A stretch of 64,000 nt of DNA, from assembly GCF_028649475.1 (NCBI RefSeq), contig NZ_JAQSIP010000002.1:248001-312000 (forward strand). The letters run 5' to 3'. This document shows positions 57,068 through 64,000 of this stretch, one piece after another (position 1 is the first letter of the stretch; each line of letters opens with the position of its first letter). The translations under genes were made by a program, and so were the position numbers. The DNA comes from Curvibacter cyanobacteriorum. GTDB taxonomy: Bacteria > Pseudomonadota > Gammaproteobacteria > Burkholderiales > Burkholderiaceae_C. The notes under the pieces are model-generated. The model was not told the DNA's origin, made no database searches, and was given only the letters and a program-made list of their open reading frames with translations.

Positions 57068-57920
57068 CTTTGGCAAGGTGCACACCCAGTTCTGGGAGAG
57101 CACCAAGATTCGAGGCCTTTCTGAGGATGCCCGCTACCTGGCCATCTACCTCCTGAGCTGCCCTCACGGAACCATTGCCGGAGTGTTTCGGCTTCCCGAT
57201 GGCTACGCCTGCGAAGACCTCCAATGGACTTCCAAAAGGGTTTCGGAAGGGTTTAAGGAACTGTTTCAAAAGGGTTTCGCTAACCGTTGCGAAACGACGA
57301 AATGGGTGTGGGTTTGTAAGCACTTTGAGTGGAACCCGCTTGAGAACCCCAATCAGCGCAAATCGGCCGTCAAGGTGGCCGACCAGATTCCAGATGAATG
57401 TGACTGGAAGCCAGCATTCATGCGGGTTTGCGGCCCATTGCTCGGAATCCAAGCCCCTGATTTTGATAACCCTCTCGAAACCCTTTCGGAAGGGTTCCTT
57501 AACCAGGAGCAGGAGAAGGAGAAGGAGAAGGAGAAGGAGATAAGAGAACCTAACGGTTCTGTCGGCAAGGCCGACCCCATCCCGCCATGCCCAACTCAGG
57601 ACTTGATCGACCTGTTTCACGAAGTCCTGCCAGAGCTGCCGGCGGTGCGCCTGCTCAACGACAAGCGCAAGAAGTCGATCTCGGCCATGTGGCGCTGGGT
57701 GCTGACATCGCGCAAGACCGACAACACACGTCGGGCAGAGACTGCCGAGCAGGCTAAGGCCTGGTTCCGCGAGTACTTCGACCGGGCCCGGGACAACGAT
57801 TTCCTGATGGGCCGCGGGCAACGCAGCGGCGATCACGCGAACTGGGTTTGCGACATCGATTTCCTGATGACCGATCGCGGTCTGAAGCACGTCATCGAGA
57901 AGACGAGGGTGGCGGCATGA
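57060..57920 (+). CDS. Phage replication initiator (lambda O-like role)
   Basis: 286 aa. Winged-helix N-terminus (DARYLAIYLLSCPHGTIAGVFRLPDGYACEDLQWTSKRVSEGFKELFQKGF). The Glu/Lys-rich linker near residue 150 has EKEKEKEKE. The C-terminal domain (about 180-286) has SAMWRWVLTSRKTDN and WFREYFDRARDNDFLMGRG, as in phage replication proteins that recruit DnaB. It overlaps dnaB by ATGA and contains DNA repeats suited to an origin. Confidence 0.82.
   Translation: MRDFGKVHTQFWESTKIRGLSEDARYLAIYLLSCPHGTIAGVFRLPDGYACEDLQWTSKRVSEGFKELFQKGFANRCETTKWVWVCKHFEWNPLENPNQRKSAVKVADQIPDECDWKPAFMRVCGPLLGIQAPDFDNPLETLSEGFLNQEQEKEKEKEKEIREPNGSVGKADPIPPCPTQDLIDLFHEVLPELPAVRLLNDKRKKSISAMWRWVLTSRKTDNTRRAETAEQAKAWFREYFDRARDNDFLMGRGQRSGDHANWVCDIDFLMTDRGLKHVIEKTRVAA
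57234..57502 (+). repeat. Iteron-like repeats inside the initiator gene (candidate origin)
   Basis: AAAAGGGTTTCG occurs at 57234-57245 and 57268-57279. GGAAGGGTTTAAGG is at 57245-57258. GAAACCCTTTCGGAAGGGTT (inverted plus direct copy) is near 57477-57496. The two exact copies are read in different codon frames, so conservation at the DNA level is implied. Lambda and relatives carry their origin as iterons within gene O. Confidence 0.55.
57512..57540 (+). repeat. Hexamer tandem repeat in coding sequence
   Basis: Four exact GGAGAA units plus a partial fifth encode the Glu-Lys linker of the initiator. Pure purine strand. Prone to copy-number change in steps of two codons. Confidence 0.85.
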
Positions 57921-59296
57921 GCTCTACTTTCCCCGACCTCCCAGACGAGTTGGCTGTGCCCGTGGACATGGTCCACCGCGAGGCAGAGCAGTCGATCCTC
58001 GGCGCGCTGATGCGCAATGCTCAGGTGTACGACGTGATCGGCGACATCCTGCAGCCGGCCTACTTTTTTGTCGAAGACGATCGCACGATCTACACCGCGC
58101 TGTCAGGCCTGATCAACGCCTGCAAGCCTTGTGACCCAATCTCAACCCACGAGGCTCTGGCCGGCTCGATCTCGCTGGAGTACCTGGTCAGCCTGGAGCA
58201 CTCGGCAACCGGCGGCCTATCGTCGGCCCGTCGCCACGCCGAGATCGTTGCCAGCAGGGCCAAGGGCCGTGAGTTGGCCGCCATCGCCAGTGAGGTGCAG
58301 GAGTTGGCCCGCAACCATGCGATGTCGATTGACGAGCGTGTGGAGCTGGTCACCGAGCAGCTGTCGCGGCTGGCCGGCGATGCGCAACAGGACGATTGGG
58401 TCGGCTCCGACCAAGGCATGGTGGAGTTCTGCGAATCGATCCAAAGCCGCAATGACGGCGGTTCGCCAGACTTTGTGTCCACTGGCCTGCGCGATCTGGA
58501 CGAGAGGCTCAACGGTGGCCTGCGCCCCGGCAACCTGGTGGTGATCGCAGCCCGACCCGGCATCGGAAAGACCGCGCTTGCCTTGGACATCGGGATGCAC
58601 TCCGCACGGCAGGGGGAGTCTGTGGGCATGTTCTCGCTCGAGATGCCCCGCGCCGAACTCCAGAACCGTCAGGTCTCCAAAGTCTCGAAGATCCCGTTCT
58701 CGAGCATCCTGCGGCCCGAGCGCCTGAGCGATTGGCAGTGGAGCGAGATCTCGCGCACCGCCGAACAGATCCGCCAGATCCCGTTTTTCATCAACGACAA
58801 CAGCTCGCTGAACATCAATCAGCTCCGGGCCAAGTCCCGATCGCTCAAGCGTCGCAAAGGCCTGCGCGTGCTGATCGTGGACTACCTGGGCCTGATGGAC
58901 GGCACCGACGTCAAGGCTAACCGCACCACCCAACTCGAGGAAGTCACGCGCGGCCTGAAAAAGCTGGCCAAGGAGCTAGGCATCACCGTGTTGCTGTTGG
59001 CCCAGCTCAACCGCGAAGTTGAGAAGCGCACCGACCAGGTGCCCCAGCTCTCCGACCTGCGCGACTGCGGAGCTATCGAGCAGGACGCCGACATCGTGCT
59101 CTTCCCGCTGCGCCCTGGCTACTCCAACCCATCCCTGGGCAGCGAGTGGAAGAACTACGCCCGGATCTTTGTCGCCAAGCAGCGCGGCGGCTCCACCGGC
59201 TTCCTCGACCTGTTCTACACGGGCGAAACCATGACGTTTGGCAACTGGGACGGCGACCGGCCCACCACCGGCCGCCAGCGCTCGGCAGACCTCTGA
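57917..59296 (+). CDS. DnaB-type replicative DNA helicase (phage copy)
   Basis: 459 aa. N-terminal domain EAEQSILGALMRNAQVYDVIGDILQPAYFF. RecA-like core: Walker A ARPGIGKTALALDI, SLEMPRAELQNR, VLIVDYLGLMDG (Walker B), LLLAQLNREVEKRTDQVPQLSDLRDCGAIEQDADIVLF and the Arg-finger region. Full-length family member. Loaded at the phage origin by the initiator encoded just upstream. Confidence 0.95.
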   Translation: MSSTFPDLPDELAVPVDMVHREAEQSILGALMRNAQVYDVIGDILQPAYFFVEDDRTIYTALSGLINACKPCDPISTHEALAGSISLEYLVSLEHSATGGLSSARRHAEIVASRAKGRELAAIASEVQELARNHAMSIDERVELVTEQLSRLAGDAQQDDWVGSDQGMVEFCESIQSRNDGGSPDFVSTGLRDLDERLNGGLRPGNLVVIAARPGIGKTALALDIGMHSARQGESVGMFSLEMPRAELQNRQVSKVSKIPFSSILRPERLSDWQWSEISRTAEQIRQIPFFINDNSSLNINQLRAKSRSLKRRKGLRVLIVDYLGLMDGTDVKANRTTQLEEVTRGLKKLAKELGITVLLLAQLNREVEKRTDQVPQLSDLRDCGAIEQDADIVLFPLRPGYSNPSLGSEWKNYARIFVAKQRGGSTGFLDLFYTGETMTFGNWDGDRPTTGRQRSADL

Positions 59297-59348
59297 TCAC
59301 CCAGCCACAACCCCAACCGCCTACCACTGAAGAAAGGCACAAAAAACC

Positions 59349-60077
59349 ATGAGCACCACCACAAAACCCGTCTTTCAGTTCCGCGAGAACACCGATGTCA
59401 TCCTGGCCGACGTGAACCTGCGCAAGGAGCTGCACGGCGAAGAGTTCCGCCAGGCTGTCGATCTGAAGATGGGCATCGACATTCCCAACAGCCGCCTGGA
59501 AGAGTTCGCACCCGGCCTGTGCGAGGCCCTGTACTACAACGCCGCGGCCGACGATGGCCAAGAGCAGATCGACGGCGTGCCCGAGATCCTGCCGAACCTG
59601 CGATTCCCCGCGCTCAATGGCGGCAGCTTCAGCCTGGGCGACAAGAAGACCAAGATGGCCGGGTACGAACTTTGGATCGACTACGGCCTCGGCGACGACA
59701 TCAGCACCATGACATTTGACCTGGTGCGCGTCACTGGCCTGCACATCGAAACCAAGGAGGGTGGCACTGTGCACCTGACCTGGAAGTGCCAATACGCCGG
59801 CGACCGCCTGGACATCGAGACCTGCGGAAAGCTGGCCAGCCTGGAGCGCGACCAGATCACGATCCGCCTGATCCCGCCGGCCGTGCCCCAGCACGAGCAG
59901 GAGCCCGCTGAACCGATGGAAAACCCGTTCCCGGTCCAAGGTGGCGACAAGCCCGCTCCGACCATTGAAGACCTTTTCATCAATGGTGGCCAGCCGACCT
60001 TCCCGGCCCTGGATGAAGAGCAGGCGGAAGAGGGGGCTCCAGCCTCTGGTGATGACCTGAGCGAACTGAGCTTCTGA
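59349..60077 (+). CDS. Phage hypothetical protein downstream of the helicase
   Basis: 242 aa. Beta-rich residues 20-180 (VILADVNLRKELHGEEFRQAVDLKMGIDIPNSRLEEFAP, GGTVHLTWKCQYAGDRLDIETCGKLASLERDQITIRL) and an acidic Pro-rich tail (EEQAEEGAPASGDDLSELSF) like the C-terminus of single-strand DNA-binding proteins. An SSB-like accessory role is possible, not shown. Confidence 0.65.
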   Translation: MSTTTKPVFQFRENTDVILADVNLRKELHGEEFRQAVDLKMGIDIPNSRLEEFAPGLCEALYYNAAADDGQEQIDGVPEILPNLRFPALNGGSFSLGDKKTKMAGYELWIDYGLGDDISTMTFDLVRVTGLHIETKEGGTVHLTWKCQYAGDRLDIETCGKLASLERDQITIRLIPPAVPQHEQEPAEPMENPFPVQGGDKPAPTIEDLFINGGQPTFPALDEEQAEEGAPASGDDLSELSF

Positions 60078-60084
60078 GGCCGCC

Positions 60085-60582
60085 ATGTTCACCCTGACGC
60101 TACCCCTGCCAGTCTCGGCCAACCGGTATTGGGCTTCCCGAGTCGTGAAGGCCAAGACGTCCGGTAAATCCATGCCGCTCACCTACGTGACCGCGGAGGC
60201 CAAGGCCTACAAGGAGCGCGTGGCGTGGATGGCAAAGGCCGCCGGCATCCACAAGCCCATCGAGGGGCGCGTCCGGGTGGACATCAAGCTCTACCCGAAC
60301 CGGCCCAAGGACTGGGAGCGCCGCGCGCGCCTGGATCCGATGGGCTGGGACGCCACGGTCCAGTGCATCGACCTGGACAACAGCCGCAAGGTGCTCTACG
60401 ACGCCCTCAAAGGCATCGCTTTCGGGGATGACAAGTGGGTCTGGCAAGAGACCGGCCAGCGGATGCCACCGGACGAGCACCAGGGCCGGGTGGTTGTGGT
60501 GATCCGGCCCATCGTGGTGGCGGCGCACCCGCAACAAACCATCCCGCAAATTCTTCCGCAAACGATTCCGGGGGCCCCATGA
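60085..60582 (+). CDS. rusA: RusA-family Holliday junction resolvase
   Basis: 165 aa. PLPVSANRYW at the start, YKERVAWMAKAAG, then the catalytic acidic cluster in QCIDLDNSRKVLYDALKGIAFGDDKWVWQ (conserved DLDN and DD). Resolves recombination intermediates. ATGA overlap with ninB. Confidence 0.93.
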   Translation: MFTLTLPLPVSANRYWASRVVKAKTSGKSMPLTYVTAEAKAYKERVAWMAKAAGIHKPIEGRVRVDIKLYPNRPKDWERRARLDPMGWDATVQCIDLDNSRKVLYDALKGIAFGDDKWVWQETGQRMPPDEHQGRVVVVIRPIVVAAHPQQTIPQILPQTIPGAP

Positions 60583-61031
60583 CTCAAGCCCTGCACCTCG
60601 AATGGACCGACAGCGAGCAGGCCAAGGCCAGCTTCCTGCGCCAGATGGCCCCCTACGTGGCCCAGGCCATGAGGGCGGGCCAGCGCCTGGCCGTGGTTGT
60701 CAAACCGCTGGAGGACGAGAAAAGCGACCGCCAGAGACGTTACTACCACGGCGTGGTCCTGGCCGAAATCGCTGAGCACGCCCGAGCCAGTGGCCAAAAG
60801 TACGACCTCAAGACCTGGAAGGAGTACTTCCGGGACAAGTTCGTCGGCTATCGCTGGGAGCCATCCACCGACCCGGTGACCGGCAAGAAGATCAGCCGCC
60901 GCATCCGCATCAGCTCCGAAGAGCTGGGGGTTAAGGCCTACGCCAAGCTGATCACCCAGGTGCAGGCCTTTGCCGTCACTGAGCTGGGCCTGCAGGGCTT
61001 CAGCGTGGCTCGCTGGGAGGACTACCGATGA
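60579..61031 (+). CDS. ninB: NinB-like recombination protein
   Basis: 150 aa from ATG 60579. Lambda NinB/Orf pattern: SDRQRRYYHGVVLAEIAEHARASGQKYDLKTWKEYFRDKFVGYRW and the C-terminal EELGVKAYAKLITQVQAFAVTELGLQGF. Orf-type proteins help load RecA/Bet on single-strand DNA. Coupled by ATGA on both sides. Confidence 0.9.
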   Translation: MTQALHLEWTDSEQAKASFLRQMAPYVAQAMRAGQRLAVVVKPLEDEKSDRQRRYYHGVVLAEIAEHARASGQKYDLKTWKEYFRDKFVGYRWEPSTDPVTGKKISRRIRISSEELGVKAYAKLITQVQAFAVTELGLQGFSVARWEDYR

Positions 61032-61552
61032 TCCGCCACTCCCAACTCAAGCGCAGCGCTTTCAAGCGTGAGCCCCGCGTGATCAGCAGGTCGACCGAAA
61101 AATTGCAGGCCGACCACGAATCAGCAGGTCAAGCTGAAATTAGCAGGTCGACCGTCAAGCCCATCCGCCGCGGCGTGATCGCCCCCATCGAGGGATTCAA
61201 GTCCGCGCCCAAGGATCCGGCCCCGGTGCGCAGCGAACCCTACCGCCGGCTTGTTGCCAAGCTGCCCTGCAAGTTTTGCGGCATCGACGGCTACAGCCAG
61301 GCGGCCCACCCGAACACAGGCAAAGGCGCCGGCACGAAAACCGATGACCGCCTGTGCTTTCCGCTTTGCGCCGACCGACCTGGCCAACGCGGCTGTCACA
61401 GCTACTTGGACCAGGGCGCACTGCTCGGCAAGGAGCGCCGCCGCCAGATTGAGCCCCTTTGGGGCGCCGCCACCCGCAAAAAGATCAACGACCTGGGCCT
61501 GTGGCCCAAGAACCTGCCGCAATTTGAAGGAGAAGATGCATGTCGCTCGTGA
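61028..61552 (+). CDS. HNH-like zinc-binding phage protein
   Basis: 174 aa. Basic N-terminus, then CKFCGIDGYSQAAHPNTGKGAGTKTDDRLCFPLCADRPGQRGCHSYLDQG, with paired Cys, an AAH motif and a closing Cys-His, like phage NinG/DUF968-type nucleases or recombination enhancers. Next gene starts within its end (61540). Confidence 0.75.
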   Translation: MIRHSQLKRSAFKREPRVISRSTEKLQADHESAGQAEISRSTVKPIRRGVIAPIEGFKSAPKDPAPVRSEPYRRLVAKLPCKFCGIDGYSQAAHPNTGKGAGTKTDDRLCFPLCADRPGQRGCHSYLDQGALLGKERRRQIEPLWGAATRKKINDLGLWPKNLPQFEGEDACRS

Positions 61553-62058
61553 CACAAGACCAAATCAAAGCGCTCGCGGACGAGGTGGGTGACTGCCTCA
61601 TCTGGCATGGGTCGGTAAGCGGCGATGGCTACCCGACCATGAAGTTCATGGGTTCTTGCCGGCTGGTTCGTCGGCTTGTGATTGAAGCCAAAGGGCAAGA
61701 ACTGGCACCCCGTCAGCCTGTGATGACGACGTGCGGGGAAAAGCTCTGTGTGAGTCCAGCCCATTTGACCCCCACCTCCTGGGCGGTGATCGGACAGGCT
61801 GCCGCAAAGCGTGGGGCCTTCAGCCGGCCTGATCGAAGGGCGAAGATTGCCGCAGCCCGCCGCAAAGCTGGAAAGCTGACGATGGAGAAGGCACGCGAGA
61901 TTCGCCTGAGCACTGATACCTACGAGGTGCTCTCGGCCAGATACGGGGTGAATCGCACCATCATCAGCCGCGTGAAGAATGGGCGCGCCTGGGTTGAGTT
62001 CAATAGTCCGCTCCCATCTTTGTCCTCCGCACCCGCTCAAGGGAGGGCCCACGCATGA
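61540..62058 (+). CDS. HNH endonuclease-like protein with C-terminal helix-turn-helix
   Basis: 172 aa. CLIWHGSVSGDGYPTMKF and CGEKLCVSPAHLTPTSW match the His-Me-finger of HNH phage proteins. A C-terminal MEKAREIRLSTDTYEVLSARYGVNRTIISRVKNGRAW is an HTH as in homing-type HNH enzymes. Could be a mobile homing nuclease inserted in the operon. It overlaps both neighbours, though, so it is well integrated. Confidence 0.78.
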   Translation: MSLVTQDQIKALADEVGDCLIWHGSVSGDGYPTMKFMGSCRLVRRLVIEAKGQELAPRQPVMTTCGEKLCVSPAHLTPTSWAVIGQAAAKRGAFSRPDRRAKIAAARRKAGKLTMEKAREIRLSTDTYEVLSARYGVNRTIISRVKNGRAWVEFNSPLPSLSSAPAQGRAHA

Positions 62059-62423
62059 GCCACCATCCCACCGGCACCGAGGCCCGCGTCTGCGAGTTGA
62101 TCGCCCAACGACAGGCCCTGGGGATCGCCAAGTACGGCCAGACCGTGGCTGAAAACCCCCTGTCCTTGCGCGATTGGCTGCAGCACCAACTCGAGGAACT
62201 GCTCGACGCCGCCGTCTACGCCCAGCGAGCGATTGAGCAGCTGGATCAGATGGACAGCGAGCGCAACGACGCGGCCCTAGCCAAGGCTCGCGCAATGGTC
62301 CGCAACGCCATCACCCTGCGCACCAAGGTGCTGACCGGGACGATCAGCCCGCAATCCATGAAGGAAAGCATCGCCCGCCAAGACCGGGAGTTGCAAGAGA
62401 TCTTGAACAAGGAAGGAGCCTGA
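62055..62423 (+). CDS. MazG/nucleotide-pyrophosphohydrolase-like phage protein
   Basis: 122 aa. RQALGIAKYGQTVAENPLSLRDWLQHQLEELLDAAVYAQRAIEQL contains the helix with EELLDA acidic residues seen in phage MazG-like proteins. Metal-binding EExxD-type residues are partly present. Nucleotide clearance is a possible role. Coupled by ATGA upstream. Confidence 0.6.
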   Translation: MSHHPTGTEARVCELIAQRQALGIAKYGQTVAENPLSLRDWLQHQLEELLDAAVYAQRAIEQLDQMDSERNDAALAKARAMVRNAITLRTKVLTGTISPQSMKESIARQDRELQEILNKEGA

Positions 62424-62424
62424 C

Positions 62425-62940
62425 ATGGCCAAGCCCAAGCGACCGGCTGCGCGCACGCGCACCTACACCCTCTTGCATGAGATATCGGCCAGCCGGACCG
62501 AGACCCTCCCCAAGCACTGGCAGGACACCCAGTTGTCCAGCATGTGGGACGGCTTGGCTCAGCTCAAGCAGAGCGCCGCCACCACCGACGACTGGCGTGT
62601 CTGCAGTGATGCCGTGAATCTGATGGAGACCTTCATCACCGAAGGCCCTTGGCTTGACTGTGACGGCGCCCAAGTCGAGATCCAGGACGAGCGCGGCTTG
62701 CTCAAGGATGCGGTGACGATCATGGCTGTCGCAGGCAAGCGCAGCAGGACCGGCCAACCCCTCTACCTGGATGAGGCTGAGGCCGCAATCGTTGCTGGCC
62801 TGCTGGAGGACTATGCCGCCCTGATCGGCGTCCTGCCTCAGCGCACCATGATCCGCTGCCACCGCCTGACCGAGGCACGTCTGCACGAGATCCTGGCCGG
62901 CAAGCGCAAGCCTCATGACGTCGAAATCGTGACGGTATGA
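62425..62940 (+). CDS. Phage hypothetical protein
   Basis: 171 aa. Basic N-terminus (AKPKRPAARTRTYTLLHE) followed by helices (LSSMWDGLAQLKQSAATTDDWRVCSDAVNLMETFI; AEAAIVAGLLEDYAALIGVLPQRTMIRCHRLTEARLHEILAG). No family assignment. Overlaps the next gene by ATGA. Confidence 0.65.
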   Translation: MAKPKRPAARTRTYTLLHEISASRTETLPKHWQDTQLSSMWDGLAQLKQSAATTDDWRVCSDAVNLMETFITEGPWLDCDGAQVEIQDERGLLKDAVTIMAVAGKRSRTGQPLYLDEAEAAIVAGLLEDYAALIGVLPQRTMIRCHRLTEARLHEILAGKRKPHDVEIVTV

Positions 62941-63134
62941 CCTACGGCTGCTACAACCGCGCTCCATTGGGCCAGCTCGTGATCCCTGCCCAGGACGGCC
63001 ACTTCACGGACGGCTTCACCCGCTATCCGAAGCTCAAACCCATCCATTTCCGCATGGAGAAGGACTGTGTCTACACCACAAGCGAGCTCGGCAAGGCCGA
63101 CAAGAAGTGCGAGGGCTGCAGATGGCGCAAGTGA
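62937..63134 (+). CDS. Small phage hypothetical protein with CxxC
   Basis: 65 aa. Starts MTYGCYNRAPLGQLV and ends KKCEGCRWRK with a likely metal-binding pair. Overlaps the next gene by 13 bases. Confidence 0.6.
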   Translation: MTYGCYNRAPLGQLVIPAQDGHFTDGFTRYPKLKPIHFRMEKDCVYTTSELGKADKKCEGCRWRK

Positions 63135-63394
63135 CCTGCCCCGACTGCACCGCCGCAGCCAAGAAGCCCTACTGGGGCGCCTACAGCGCGTTCTGCAGGG
63201 GCTGCGAGGTTCGTGCCCTGGCAAGCGGTCAAGACTTCTGGAGGTCCGTGGCAGCCCGGGAGAAAACACCCGGCTACCTGGCGGCCCTGGCCACGATCTT
63301 CGGCCCGGAAGAGAAGGCCCAGGCCGCAGGCCATGAACTGGTCAAGGCCGAATACCAGCGCCGCAAGCGGTTGATCCGCGAGAAGCAAACCTGA
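63122..63394 (+). CDS. Small zinc-ribbon phage protein
   Basis: 90 aa from ATG 63122. CPDCTAAAKKPYWGAYSAFCRGCEVRALA has two CxxC pairs, then a helical tail. Function unknown. A gap of 89 bases with no gene follows. Confidence 0.65.
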   Translation: MAQVTCPDCTAAAKKPYWGAYSAFCRGCEVRALASGQDFWRSVAAREKTPGYLAALATIFGPEEKAQAAGHELVKAEYQRRKRLIREKQT

Positions 63395-63483
63395 GCTCAC
63401 AAAAGAGAAAGGCCACCCGGAGGCAGCCCTTCCCAGAAACGCACAACGAACCTGAGAACTCGATTGTATGACTGGGGAACCTC

Positions 63484-63981
63484 ATGACCAAGACCCAAAT
63501 GAAAACCACCGGCCAAATCGTCTACGACGCAATTGTCGACCTGCACAACCAAGAGCAGATCGTCACCCGCAAGGTGCTCTGCGAGGTCACCGGCCTCAAG
63601 ATGACCATCATCGATGACCACGTCAGCCGCCTGTGCGACGAGGAACGCATCCGCCGCGTTGAAAACGGGGTGTTTGTGCCCTCGGATGTCCCACCACCGG
63701 CCCGCTCAATCTCGGTGACCCAGATCGTCGGCGGCCTCACGCGCATCGAGATTGGCGACGAGTGCCTGGACCTGTGGCCCCGCGAAGCCCGCGCTCTGGC
63801 GTCTCTCCTGGCGGGATTCGCAAACCAGTTCGCCATGATCCAGGCCGGCAATGAGATTGGCCAGCTCGTGATGCAACAGCAAAACACCTTGAAAACCGTC
63901 CGCCGAGAGCTGGCAGCCGTCATGGCCAAGGTGGACCCGCCGCCGCAGCTGGATCTGCTTGCATCAACCCACCAAGACTGA
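63484..63981 (+). CDS. Winged-helix phage regulator
   Basis: 165 aa. TTGQIVYDAIVDLHNQEQIVTRKVLCEVTGLKMTIIDDHVSRLCDEERIRRVENGVFVPS is a winged helix (about 8-68). A second domain (VTQIVGGLTRIEIGDECLDLWPREARALASLLAGFANQF) and a helical C-terminus follow. Its position at the end of the visible early-right operon suits a late regulator, but no antiterminator similarity is seen. Another ATG at 63985 may start the next gene at the edge. Confidence 0.7.
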   Translation: MTKTQMKTTGQIVYDAIVDLHNQEQIVTRKVLCEVTGLKMTIIDDHVSRLCDEERIRRVENGVFVPSDVPPPARSISVTQIVGGLTRIEIGDECLDLWPREARALASLLAGFANQFAMIQAGNEIGQLVMQQQNTLKTVRRELAAVMAKVDPPPQLDLLASTHQD

Positions 63982-64000
63982 CGCATGAATCACCCACACC

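Larger units (their letters stand above)
39240..64000. mobile_element. Lambda-like prophage, left and middle part (runs off the window)
   Basis: From the integrase at 39329 onward all genes are of phage type: recombination pair RecT/YqaJ, repressor/Cro switch, replication initiator and DnaB, RusA, NinB, HNH proteins and many ATGA-coupled small genes. The left boundary lies between the host dehydrogenase start (39136) and the integrase. The exact attL core cannot be set because attR is outside the window. Packaging, head, tail and lysis genes are not in view. Confidence 0.92.

Noticed and set aside
57512-57540. Frameshift artefact in the GGAGAA run
   Set aside because: All units are whole codons (Glu-Lys) and the frame continues correctly into a conserved C-terminal domain and the ATGA overlap.

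Overview
The window is high-GC DNA of a Burkholderiales-type betaproteobacterium, most like the Comamonadaceae. This rests on gene content and order: dnaX-ybaB-recR, divergent gloB/methyltransferase-rnhA, mobA-moaA, a FimV-like protein and a small-type 4.5S RNA. Bases 1 to about 39240 are chromosome. Bases about 39240 to 64000 are the left and middle part of a lambda-like prophage that runs off the right edge.

Chromosome, left to right. A truncated TrkA-C protein; a sensor histidine kinase and a convergent REC-DUF3369-GGDEF-EAL response regulator; about 1 kb with no gene; the 4.5S RNA gene (ffs); cytochrome b561; dnaX with a nine-A slippage site; ybaB; recR; a MAPEG protein; a Tat-type substrate-binding protein; mltD and gloB overlapping by ATGA; a methyltransferase and rnhA (TTG start); mobA-moaA; an SDR and an aldehyde dehydrogenase. 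Next is a sugar-acid operon: a GntR regulator divergent from apnO, a RuBisCO-like protein (oiaX type) and a DUF1537 kinase (oiaK type). Together these predict D-apionate breakdown to 3-phosphoglycerate and glycolate. After a tRNA-Arg(TCT) come a GST, a crp/phosphotransferase/acyl-CoA dehydrogenase operon, an enoyl-CoA hydratase plus 3-hydroxyacyl-CoA dehydrogenase pair, the FimV-like gene and a 2-hydroxyacid dehydrogenase.

Prophage. A tyrosine integrase lies at the left end. A long leftward (minus) early operon (about 52.5 to 40.6 kb) carries many small genes, a RecT/YqaJ recombination pair, a DNA methyltransferase and a J-domain protein. A control region (about 52.5 to 56 kb) follows, then a rightward operon with a Cro-like protein, replication initiator, DnaB helicase, RusA, NinB, HNH proteins and small regulators.

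The control region is the most interesting part. An XRE repressor has five palindromic operators built on CACGA-NN-GTG-type cores, placed at the rightward promoter, at a strong sigma70 leftward promoter and at a third site. The leftward transcript has a leader of about 420 nt containing terminators and a mirrored pair of RNA modules (19-nt complementary arms plus two hairpins with complementary loops) that looks like a C4-type antisense RNA and its target. Six terminators in the leftward operon each sit just upstream of a start codon. Between the repressor and the leftward promoter, two divergent ribbon-helix-helix genes share perfect TNAACCA-NNN-TGGTTNA palindromes, and the rightward one heads a cassette of two membrane proteins in the position where lambda has its exclusion genes. 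All functional statements come from reading the sequence; no database search was run.
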